A stretch of DNA of 9,666 bases from assembly GCA_029940345.1 (NCBI GenBank), contig JAOZRC010000159.1, forward strand, positions 1 to 9,666, written 5' to 3'. Positions 1 to 7,251 of this stretch are shown piece after piece. Position numbers and translations under genes: made by a program. The notes below the pieces were generated by a model. The model saw only the letters and a program-made list of their open reading frames with translations, was not told the origin of the DNA and did no database searches. The DNA is from Desulfobacterales bacterium (lineage in GTDB: Bacteria; Desulfobacterota; Desulfobacteria; Desulfobacterales; JAUCGF01). Within the stretch, counting starts at the first letter, position 1. Each line of letters begins with the position of its first letter.

Positions 1-167
1 GTATAACATGTTAATCTCTTTTCATCAACAGTTTATCAGAAATGCAGTTAGGTCAAGCTGTGGTGTGAAATTGCGGAATTGGCGGAATTGGCGGAATTGC
101 GGTGAGCAAAATACCGGAAAACTTTTGACCTGGTACGTACATTCGTGTCGCTGCTCTGATTGGCAGC
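1..167. other. Non-coding region downstream of the GlmS-like gene
   Basis: This short stretch follows the stop codon of the minus-strand GlmS-like gene and runs to the window edge. I see no convincing gene and no clear rho-independent terminator. Its only visible structure is a 9-nt tandem repeat at 73-99. A small plus-strand reading frame from position 8 runs into the end of the GlmS-like gene, has no family resemblance and is not annotated. Confidence 0.5.
73..99. repeat. Tandem repeat, three copies of GCGGAATTG
   Basis: Three perfect head-to-tail copies of GCGGAATTG are visible, flanked by partial copies (ATTG before, CGG after). The array lies about 70 nt beyond the stop codon of the GlmS-like gene, in sequence with no other function I can see. 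It is probably a slippage-generated micro-array. No regulatory role is supported. Confidence 0.85.
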
Positions 168-3100
168 CTACATTTGCGCACAAGCCGCAAATTCCTCCCC
201 AACCATATTCATAACCAGCGGAAGGTGCATATCCGGGATAGGGCCGCTTTCTATTTCAGGAAGGATGATCATACTGCTCACCGGAAAGCGGTAAAGCGCA
301 TCTTTGGTTTTGCGGTTGAGAAAGGTTTGCTGGGTGATCAGAATCATGCGGGGATAGCGGCATCCGAAAACAGATATTTCATCCAGGGCTTGGTCCTGAT
401 ACCGTTCCCAGGAAGCATCCATGATAATCAGGTTGTCGTTGGCGGTGTCATAATCCGGTGATAGCTCTGGCAGATACCATGCGCCGGCTGCGAAAAACGG
501 GGTTTTTTCCACACCAGGTTTTTTGCCTGGCGGGTTGTCGATAAATTCATCCATATTTTTTCCGGCAAGATACTTTTTTTCCCATAAAGCGGTTTGTTCG
601 ACACCGAATTTGGCTGCCATCGCCTGCCTTTCCTCAAGCCTCACGAATTTTTCGTCGACGCGGGAATCAACTGTCACCAACGGGCCATGGGCGCTTTCTC
701 CAAAACAGTGCTGTTCCGCCAGCATGGCCCCGGTGCGGTCGAAAATATCTGTCCAGGCCGGACCGGTTCCCACGGGCGGCCCGATATAAAACATGGTTTG
801 ATAGGTACTGTCAGTTGCCTGGCTTTCCTCAATATTCTTTTTAAAGTTCGGATTATTCAGCACCGTGAGTATGGTGTCACCGGCCTTTCTGAAATGTGCG
901 CCTGCAATTTCAGCCTTAAGCGGGAAAAACTTGCGCCAGGCCGCTATGAAAATGAGGTTTATGGCCGTGTACAGATATTCGCTGCAAGCATGCTCACATA
1001 CGTCTTGCAGCAAAAAAGCGCCGCCGCTGTCTGGCATCATTCGGCGGTCATAATGAACGGCAGACGGTTGCATCCGAAAAACAGGGCAGTAAGCGGACTC
1101 AAGGCGTTTTGTGAGTCGCCGTATCTCTTCATCAAGACGTCCCGCTGGTGAGAATGCAACGGCAAATAGAAGCGTATTTTCGCCAAACGCGACCAACGGC
1201 TCTTGGGGGGTGATGATGCGCACCGGATAATTCAAAAGGCGGCTCCATGTTCCGGCCGCACTTTTAACAGCGGCCTCAGATCTGCGGTCCATGGGTGCGA
1301 ATACGATCTCTTCGATATCCGAATTGATATCGAAAAGAGCGTCAGCAAGCCGCTGTATGTTTTCATCTGAAGCCTTGTTTAATAACTGCGGCAGACCGTC
1401 TGCGGATATTATCCCTGCCAGTCGCCGTATCTCTTCATAATACTGTCTTGATCTTTTTGTATGTGCCTCTTTTTCCCAAAAACTTTCATCCTCCTTAAGT
1501 GGCGACGGCAGCGAGGGCGCCAGCATTCGTTCGGCCTGCATTTTAATTTTTAAGAGTTCTTTAGCCGGCGAGTCTTTCCGTTTAAAGAGGCTGCGTCCCA
1601 CCGTTACGGATTTAGCGCGGTTTCTCGGAGCGACGCCTTTGGCGATGCCGCGCGCCTGGCCGCAATAAAACGCCAATTGGTAATAAAAAACCAGGGTGAT
1701 GATTTGTTGCAGGGATTCCATTTTCAAACCGGGCAGGAAAATGCAGTTGCCGGCGCTCAATTGCCTGATACGCGTTTCTTCATGCCCTGTCATGCCGACT
1801 GCGGTAAAACTGATATTTTTATCATAAAGCAGTTGCATCACTTCAATGGCCTCGTCAAGCCGGTTTGAACTGGTGGCATCTGCCAGAATCGATATTTTGG
1901 CATGAGTCGCCGGCATACCGGTGCGGAGTGCGTGCTGATAGTCCAGGGCTTTGCCAATGGCCGACCAGGTGCTTTCTTCTAACTTGAGAGCCGCCTCATA
2001 TCCGGTTCCATTGGTATCAAGCGCACTGATAACAATAATGGCGCTGCTTGCCGCGCTTTCAAGAGCCACCCTTTTTGAAAATGTCTTTGCCATTTCGTCT
2101 TTAAGAAAGTTGTCAAGAATAAAAGGCAGGCGGTGCATTTTTTCCACATGTGACCGCGCCTCCTCCGGGCGGCCGATACAAGACGCCACCCATGAACAGA
2201 AGAGCGTCAGACTGAAAAGCATGCAAACGGTGCTTTTGACACCGGATATGGTAACCTCTTCACCGCTAAGGCAGGGAATCACGCCCACGCTTTGAGACAC
2301 AATCAGCGCCATGTCGGCATACGTTTTTTCGGTGATGCACGTCACCACGACCCTGAGATTCAGGAGTTTGCGAGCCAGAAGCACCATGTCCGCCGTAACA
2401 GAAGACCAACTGACCAGGATGACCAGGTCGCTTGACGAAATGAACAAGGTGTCAGGGTTTTCGATTTCACTTGGCCGCACGAGCAGCACGTCGATTTCCG
2501 GCATCACATCGTGAATAAATTTCTTAACGATAGCGCTGATGAAAAAGGCGCTGCCGGTTCCGGCCAGAACAATCCGTCTGAGGTTTTTCAGGTCTTTGCC
2601 AAAACGGCGTCGCAATACTTTTTTTCTGATATCAAAATCCGGCAGTTCGTTTTCGTCAGGAGCGTAACTGTTCAACTGATCTGTCAGGCGCAGCGGTATT
2701 TCATGCAGGTGCGTTTCATAAAAAGAGCGCTCCATATCTTTTTTCACTTGGGCGGGGTTTAATACAGTATTAAATGGCTCTGTTTCCGGAAGCGGGCGGC
2801 CATCAAAATCCGTAATCGTAACGCTACGGGCAACCTGCCCGTCATTTATCCCGGTTTCTATGCGTGCAAACAACTCTTCACCGTCAAGGGCGTGTACTTC
2901 GACAGCAAACACCCTTAAAATTTTTTCCTTTTCTTTTCGGAAAGCGGCAGTTTTAGAATCATATTCTTTTATAAGTCTTTCTGTCTCATTGCGTTTGTCA
3001 AAGATTAGTTGCTGCGGGAAAAGCCCCATTGCCGCATTAATATCTGAAACGATCATAAAGTCATCATTTTCCATGCGGCGCACGATAAAAACAGGGCGGT

Positions 3101-4664
3101 TGTGTGCGGCGACGTAAAGGCGGCGTGGGGATATGATGCTCATACCGCAGGCAGCGATCTGCCCTCCGTTTTGCGATATCAGATCACACGCTTTTATAAA
3201 TGCCATTTCATCCAATTCCGCAGACGTTTTGTTTTTGACAGTATGATAGACCGCAAAGTCAATGTTGCTGCTTCCGACTCCGTATTTTTCAAGGTGATTT
3301 TCCACCTGAGCAAGCACAGCTTCATATCTTTGCTGCGCTTGGTTGAACTGCTGAAAATAGTATCCCCAGAGAAGAGCGAGATACTCAGCCGAATTTTCAC
3401 TCCTGAAAGATAATCTGGCAACTTTGGTAAGAAATTCTTCGATACTTTCTTCGGTCTGGCTGTCAAACTGGCCATTGACAACGACACAGCGATAACGCTT
3501 TTCATCGGTAAACGGATGCGCATTTTTCACGGTGACAGCCGACTGAAGCGCCCAGCGTCCGTGGGCGATGAGCGGCTGCGTAAAATACCTCAGGCTGGAC
3601 GAGTCGGTCTGGCCTGGGACAATTGAGGCTTCGGTCATCAGTTCGTCTTTGGAAAGCGAATTCAGCATTTCAGTCAGAAACCCCTCCCGCTGTAAACACA
3701 TCAAAGCGGCGGCCGCGGCCCGTCCGTAAACGTTCACGCTTTTTTCGGCCTCGTAAAGCGTTTTCCAGTTTACAGGATGCGGCCGTTCATAAAGCGGCCA
3801 GGAGTATTCCATTATTTTTTCAAGGTCTTCGATCAGATCCGGCTTAAACGCTAACCGTGTCATAAGGGAAGCATCCAAAAGCCGAAACATACAACAGACC
3901 GCATCCCGATCATAATCCGAAGGGATTTGCACACGGGTTTCAGCCAGACAACGACATAGTGATTTCAAAGCCTGCGGGTCAGAAGGCACTTGTTTACGCC
4001 GCAAAGGCACGGGTGCCAAATTTAAGCCCTTGGGAGGCTGGTTTTCTGACAGGGCTGTTTCGAAAATACGCTCAAAGGCGTTCATAATATTTACAGTTTC
4101 AGATTTAATCTGACCCAGCTCTTGCTTCGCGAAGATCACTTTTAGCAACGGTTTACGAATGATTTCCCGAATGACGGCCGGCGAAAGATCATATTCTCCG
4201 ATGAGACGCATGATCGCCTTTTTTAATAGTTTCCGCGAGCGGATACCAATTAAATTGTCAAAAAAAGGCCGGCCCGCCTGACCAGGGCTAAGTCTGACAG
4301 GCTGGTCCGTGTTCAATTCCACCAGATTGTCATAACAGGGCCATACCGTTTCACCCTCGGTCGGGGAGGGCGGAGGAAACCCTTCAAAAGTAATAAGACG
4401 CTGTTGATGTGCAGACATATCCCCATCCGATAAGACAGACAGCAAACTGTTCGCATCGTTGCGGTAGGCGCTGTTATCAATCAATTCTTCAACCAGTTTT
4501 TCAACTGAACCGACCGCTTTCCGGGTAGTAATAGGTTCATTTTCATTACCGAACAAGGCCACGCCGGTGCTGTCGGGCGCCCGATAAATAATGGCTGACA
4601 TCCCTGTCAAAACCCGCGTAAGGTTATTTCCGGCTCCGCCGAAATAGGCTACAATTCCGCACAT
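168..4664 (-). CDS. Giant GlmS-like protein: split Ntn glutaminase domain plus two SIS-SIS pairs
   Basis: GlmS makes glucosamine 6-phosphate from fructose 6-phosphate and glutamine in the cytoplasm; ordinary members have about 600 residues, this has 1498. Met1-Cys2 (MCGIVAYFGG) fixes the start, since Cys2 is the Ntn nucleophile. Further glutaminase blocks are R28-APDSTG, GRWAL (R370, W371), NAHP (381-384) and V396-N397-G398. They are split by a predicted helical insertion at about 63-355. SIS pair 1 (about 640-1025) has AGTGS (S705), a phosphate loop SWSSVT (752-757), E890/K894/E897 and the GlmS tail motif PRNRAKSVTV (K1018). The C-terminal ~390 residues look like a second diverged SIS pair: a strand-loop resembling SIS1 at about 1118-1195, then ESAHGPLVTVD (H1326), like the ELKHGPLALID of GlmS, and a final helix-rich part resembling the GlmS end but without the Lys tail. 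Family membership is clear; substrate and activity are inferred. It lies 89 nt after rpiR on the same strand. Confidence 0.85.
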   Translation of the reverse strand: MCGIVAYFGGAGNNLTRVLTGMSAIIYRAPDSTGVALFGNENEPITTRKAVGSVEKLVEELIDNSAYRNDANSLLSVLSDGDMSAHQQRLITFEGFPPPSPTEGETVWPCYDNLVELNTDQPVRLSPGQAGRPFFDNLIGIRSRKLLKKAIMRLIGEYDLSPAVIREIIRKPLLKVIFAKQELGQIKSETVNIMNAFERIFETALSENQPPKGLNLAPVPLRRKQVPSDPQALKSLCRCLAETRVQIPSDYDRDAVCCMFRLLDASLMTRLAFKPDLIEDLEKIMEYSWPLYERPHPVNWKTLYEAEKSVNVYGRAAAAALMCLQREGFLTEMLNSLSKDELMTEASIVPGQTDSSSLRYFTQPLIAHGRWALQSAVTVKNAHPFTDEKRYRCVVVNGQFDSQTEESIEEFLTKVARLSFRSENSAEYLALLWGYYFQQFNQAQQRYEAVLAQVENHLEKYGVGSSNIDFAVYHTVKNKTSAELDEMAFIKACDLISQNGGQIAACGMSIISPRRLYVAAHNRPVFIVRRMENDDFMIVSDINAAMGLFPQQLIFDKRNETERLIKEYDSKTAAFRKEKEKILRVFAVEVHALDGEELFARIETGINDGQVARSVTITDFDGRPLPETEPFNTVLNPAQVKKDMERSFYETHLHEIPLRLTDQLNSYAPDENELPDFDIRKKVLRRRFGKDLKNLRRIVLAGTGSAFFISAIVKKFIHDVMPEIDVLLVRPSEIENPDTLFISSSDLVILVSWSSVTADMVLLARKLLNLRVVVTCITEKTYADMALIVSQSVGVIPCLSGEEVTISGVKSTVCMLFSLTLFCSWVASCIGRPEEARSHVEKMHRLPFILDNFLKDEMAKTFSKRVALESAASSAIIVISALDTNGTGYEAALKLEESTWSAIGKALDYQHALRTGMPATHAKISILADATSSNRLDEAIEVMQLLYDKNISFTAVGMTGHEETRIRQLSAGNCIFLPGLKMESLQQIITLVFYYQLAFYCGQARGIAKGVAPRNRAKSVTVGRSLFKRKDSPAKELLKIKMQAERMLAPSLPSPLKEDESFWEKEAHTKRSRQYYEEIRRLAGIISADGLPQLLNKASDENIQRLADALFDINSDIEEIVFAPMDRRSEAAVKSAAGTWSRLLNYPVRIITPQEPLVAFGENTLLFAVAFSPAGRLDEEIRRLTKRLESAYCPVFRMQPSAVHYDRRMMPDSGGAFLLQDVCEHACSEYLYTAINLIFIAAWRKFFPLKAEIAGAHFRKAGDTILTVLNNPNFKKNIEESQATDSTYQTMFYIGPPVGTGPAWTDIFDRTGAMLAEQHCFGESAHGPLVTVDSRVDEKFVRLEERQAMAAKFGVEQTALWEKKYLAGKNMDEFIDNPPGKKPGVEKTPFFAAGAWYLPELSPDYDTANDNLIIMDASWERYQDQALDEISVFGCRYPRMILITQQTFLNRKTKDALYRFPVSSMIILPEIESGPIPDMHLPLVMNMVGEEFAACAQM
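1114..1438. repeat. Pair of 19-nt identical direct repeats inside the GlmS-like gene
   Basis: The 19-mer AGTCGCCGTATCTCTTCAT occurs identically at 1114-1132 and 1420-1438. The copies are 306 nt apart, an exact multiple of three, and both encode EEIRRL on the minus strand (residues 1077-1082 and 1179-1184). The surrounding protein is not obviously duplicated, so this may be coincidence or a small conversion tract. Recombination between the copies would remove 102 codons in frame. Confidence 0.7.
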
Positions 4665-4683
4665 ATTGTTTCCGTTTTCAAAT

Positions 4684-4729
4684 GGGTTTCAGGTTTCCGG
4701 TTTCAGTGTTCAGGTCTCAGGTTTCGGCT
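4684..4729. repeat. Degenerate TCAGGTTTC-type intergenic array
   Basis: The gap between rpiR and the GlmS-like gene holds several imperfect copies of a short unit (GGTTTCAGG, GGTTTCCGG, TTCAGTG, TTCAGGTCTCAGG). In transcript sense this is a run of CTGAAACC-like units in the leader of the GlmS-like gene. I remember similar arrays in intergenic spaces of deltaproteobacterial genomes, but have not checked this. There is no spacer structure, so it is not a CRISPR. Confidence 0.5.
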
Positions 4730-4753
4730 GTTTCATTCCTGACACCTTAACCG

Positions 4754-5617
4754 TTAAATATGAAAAAAAAGATCATTTTCCAAATAGGACTTTTCCAATT
4801 TTTCCTGATGCTTTTGCAAGGTTTCGCCGCTTCGATTGGCGAGTTCATGCACCAGGTAATTCACCAAACAAGACAGATTGGTTGTACTGCCGAAATAGGG
4901 AATATGCCGCGAGGGGGCGATTAGTCTGATGTCGGCAAAATGAATCAAAGGGCAATAGCTTCCGTCCGTGATAAGCAGCAGCGTATGGCCGAGGCGGCGG
5001 GCGTATTTGCCGGTTTTGATCAGATCATTGGGATAGCGGGAGGTGGCAATAATCACTACGAGGCTTTTGTCCGGCGCCACTGTCAACCAGTCGATAGCGG
5101 TGGTATCGCTTCCTTTTAATATATGGACATTGCGCCGCATTTTTATCAGCGACCATCCCATATAATACGCCAGCGAATAGGAAAGCCGCGAACCGATGAT
5201 GAATATGTTCGCGCTACTTTGAAGCAGGTCAATCGCTTTTTCCGTCGCATCCAGGTCAAGTTTGTCATAGAGCTGTTTCAAATTATCAATCTCCTTGTTG
5301 ATTACGCTTCGCAAGTGTTCAGAGTGGTCTCCTTCTCTTTCGGCCAGCTCCAGACGATCTGACAGCGTCAACTCCGTGTCAACCATGTCCCTTAGTTCCT
5401 GGATAAAATCGGTGTAGCCGCGATATTTCAATTGGGTGGCAAATCGTATGATCGTGGCTTCACTGACCCCTGAAACAGCGGAAAGCTCTTTGGTGGTCAT
5501 AAAAACGACTTTCCTGATGTTTTCCTGAATGTAGTCGCCCAGTATGATTCCTTTAGGGGTTAAGGAAGAGCGATTTTCAGCGATTCTTTTGAGCAGCGGC
5601 GTTTTATTTATTGCCAT
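4754..5617 (-). CDS. RpiR-family transcriptional regulator (HTH plus SIS)
   Basis: RpiR-family proteins bind DNA through an N-terminal winged HTH and sense phosphosugars through a C-terminal SIS domain. The HTH is clear at about residues 40-80: TTKELSAVSGVSEATIIRFA followed by LKYRGYTDF. The SIS domain spans about 115-250, with FIIGSRLSYSLAYYMG, the ligand-loop-like IIATSRYPNDLI and LLLITDGSYCPL. I chose the ATG at 5617 (MAINKTPLLKRI, 287 residues) because AGGAG lies 8 nt upstream. An in-frame ATG at 5683 would add 22 residues mostly encoded by the inverted repeat of the adjacent mobile element. The gene lies 89 nt upstream of, and co-directional with, the GlmS-like gene, its likely target. 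The ligand is unknown; a sugar phosphate or amino-sugar phosphate is the reasonable guess. Confidence 0.9.
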   Translation of the reverse strand: MAINKTPLLKRIAENRSSLTPKGIILGDYIQENIRKVVFMTTKELSAVSGVSEATIIRFATQLKYRGYTDFIQELRDMVDTELTLSDRLELAEREGDHSEHLRSVINKEIDNLKQLYDKLDLDATEKAIDLLQSSANIFIIGSRLSYSLAYYMGWSLIKMRRNVHILKGSDTTAIDWLTVAPDKSLVVIIATSRYPNDLIKTGKYARRLGHTLLLITDGSYCPLIHFADIRLIAPSRHIPYFGSTTNLSCLVNYLVHELANRSGETLQKHQEKLEKSYLENDLFFHI

Positions 5618-5625
5618 CCGATTGT

Positions 5626-5630
5626 CTCCT
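5626..5630 (-). promoter_or_regulatory. Ribosome binding site deciding the rpiR start
   Basis: On the minus strand AGGAG lies 8 nt before the ATG at 5617. It selects this start over the in-frame ATG at 5683, which is inside the mobile element and has no comparable site. Confidence 0.8.
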
Positions 5631-5655
5631 ATATCATAGATTGAGATCTTTAATA

Positions 5656-5837
5656 AGGAACGGGGACGAAATAACTTCCGCAACTATGCATCACAGCTTC
5701 AGGTCACCTTTGTCCGATCTCTGCTCACAAAAGTATCAAAATAGCCTGCTATTCCTTCAATTTTTGTGATCAGAGATCGAACAAATCAGACCCGAATCTA
5801 TGCGCCTACCAGGGGAAGTTATTTCGTCCCCATTCCT
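5656..5837. mobile_element. 182-bp palindromic MITE-like element
   Basis: The ends are 24-nt inverted repeats with one mismatch (5656-5679 and 5814-5837), each carrying GGGGACGAAATAACTTCC or its complement. A second inverted repeat inside (5709-5732 and 5762-5785, 24 nt, two mismatches) and a small apical stem (AATAGC-CT-GCTATT) mean a single strand could fold into one long interrupted hairpin. There is no internal gene, so any mobility would need a transposase elsewhere. The terminal GGAACGGGGACG style recalls sequences I associate with REP-type Y1 tyrosine transposases in delta- and other proteobacteria; this is recall, not a match. No target-site duplication is evident. The element separates mmgE/prpD from rpiR and may attenuate read-through. 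Confidence 0.75.
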
Positions 5838-7152
5838 AAGCTCCTGATTTGATAAGCCTTCGAATATCTCCGGACTTCTCAAAATCCCATATCATTAATT
5901 CAATTTCCTTGGCTTTCTCAATACCCACGACAGGCGCTGCAAGCCAGTGGAATTTTTCAACAAGTTCATTATCCGATGGAAGTCCGGAAGAGGGTTCCCA
6001 ACGAGCTGACATCGCACCGGAATTGAAGCTTTTCCCGTTTCCGGTTTCGATGCGCACTTCTGCAAGCGCTTTTGCGGGAAATTTTTCTTGAAAACGACGC
6101 TCTGCGATGACTTCTATTTTATCCATGATGGTGTGTAAATCTTTATCAAAAATTCGAGGCGGAAGGATTTGCTTAGGCCCGACTTCACCATCAAGCAATG
6201 CGGCTGCCAGAGGAAATGAGATGTTGTATTGTGCATTTTCGGTGGTCAGAGGATAGCTTTGATCAAGTGCGGCCGCCTCAGAAAACGTATGCACTTTTAT
6301 TTTTGCTATTTGTCCGGCAGACAGATCGTTGTCCCGTGTGATCTTCAATGCGCCTTCAATTGCCGGCTGCGCCCATCGACATGCAGCGTATGGCTTGAAG
6401 TAGAGGTTCAATATTTCGTAAGTTTCCCCCAGATTGTCAATCCAGGATGGTTCAGGTGTGTCGTCAAATAAGGGTTGAATACCGGTGAAGCCTTTCCGGG
6501 CCATCAGGGCGGAGGACATCCCTGCCATACATCCCCATCCAATGCTGTCTTTTCCCATTGATGGTGTATGAATACCTTTCATCATTGGCGCAATAGGAGC
6601 ATGATATTCAGCAGCGCCTAGTGCATGGCGGATAGTCAGCGCATCTGATTCAAATAGTTTGCCGGCAACGGCCGCACCGGCGATAGCACCCCAACTGCCT
6701 GATGAGTGATATGTCGGAGACACGGCATGACGTATCAAGCCCGCACGAATGCCGACTTCATATCCGATTGCCAGCGCGGTCAAAAATGCTTTGCCCGAAC
6801 ATCCTGTCACCTCAGCCGCACCCATAGCGACAGGCAATACACAAGCCCCGGGATGGCCTTTAATCATCCGATAACCGTCATCAATGTCAAGAGCGTTTCC
6901 GGCCGTGCCATTTGCAAGCGCCGCGCCTGCAAGAGAGGTGTGTACATCTTGACCGAGAATGGTTGCGTCATTTCCTTTGAACTGTTCCTGTGCAAACTCT
7001 GCTATCAATTTGCTCACCGGTGTATCAGTTCCTGCCAAAAGGGCGCCCAATGTATCAAGAAGGCATCGTTTAGATTGATGCTTCACTTGTTCGGGAAGGT
7101 TTTCCCATTGGATATTTTTGATAAATTCGATTATTTTTTCAGTATAGTTCAT
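5836..7152 (-). CDS. MmgE/PrpD family protein
   Basis: MmgE/PrpD proteins are cytoplasmic, cofactor-independent dehydratases or isomerases of small carboxylic acids; the best known is 2-methylcitrate dehydratase PrpD, but most relatives have unknown substrates. Family blocks visible in the 438 residues are LDTLGALLAG near the N-terminus, GNALDIDDGY and GHPGACVLPVA (about 86-107), the glycine/alanine-rich YHSSGSWGAIAGAAVAGKL (about 148-166), and KPYAACRWAQPAI (about 253-265), which matches the family's KPYPxCRxxHPAI signature with the usual His replaced. The start MNYTEKIIEF at 7152 is typical; GGAAG lies 3 nt upstream. An in-frame ATG at 7182 lacks support. The TAG stop overlaps the outer end of the palindromic element, so the last residues may have been altered by its insertion. 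It diverges from the MttB-family gene across 200 nt. No prpB/prpC neighbours are present, so a methylcitrate role is not supported. Confidence 0.88.
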   Translation of the reverse strand: MNYTEKIIEFIKNIQWENLPEQVKHQSKRCLLDTLGALLAGTDTPVSKLIAEFAQEQFKGNDATILGQDVHTSLAGAALANGTAGNALDIDDGYRMIKGHPGACVLPVAMGAAEVTGCSGKAFLTALAIGYEVGIRAGLIRHAVSPTYHSSGSWGAIAGAAVAGKLFESDALTIRHALGAAEYHAPIAPMMKGIHTPSMGKDSIGWGCMAGMSSALMARKGFTGIQPLFDDTPEPSWIDNLGETYEILNLYFKPYAACRWAQPAIEGALKITRDNDLSAGQIAKIKVHTFSEAAALDQSYPLTTENAQYNISFPLAAALLDGEVGPKQILPPRIFDKDLHTIMDKIEVIAERRFQEKFPAKALAEVRIETGNGKSFNSGAMSARWEPSSGLPSDNELVEKFHWLAAPVVGIEKAKEIELMIWDFEKSGDIRRLIKSGA

Positions 7153-7251
7153 TTTCTTCCATTTAGAATACTGGACAACCAATGATTACATTGAATTAGG
7201 ATAAGGATTAAACTTTAAAAACAAAACGAGTTTCGGCTTATTTTTTGAAAA

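Noticed and set aside
594..1151. A 185-codon plus-strand reading frame opposite the GlmS-like gene
   Set aside because: Its composition is that of an antisense shadow, it has no ribosome binding site or family resemblance, and the minus-strand protein shows clear conserved motifs here. The same holds for the other plus-strand frames inside the minus-strand genes.
4684..4745. A CRISPR array
   Set aside because: The units are short, imperfect and contiguous, with no spacers and no cas genes nearby.
4665..4753. A glmS ribozyme or riboswitch upstream of the GlmS-like gene
   Set aside because: The gap is only 89 nt, is filled by a degenerate short repeat, and shows none of the conserved pairing or core of the glmS ribozyme.
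5618..5683. A longer RpiR protein starting at the ATG at 5683
   Set aside because: The extra residues are partly encoded by the element's inverted repeat, and a strong AGGAG precedes the internal ATG at 5617.
7153..7182. A longer MmgE/PrpD protein starting at 7182
   Set aside because: The extra ten residues do not resemble the family, whereas MNYTEKIIEF at 7152 is a typical beginning.
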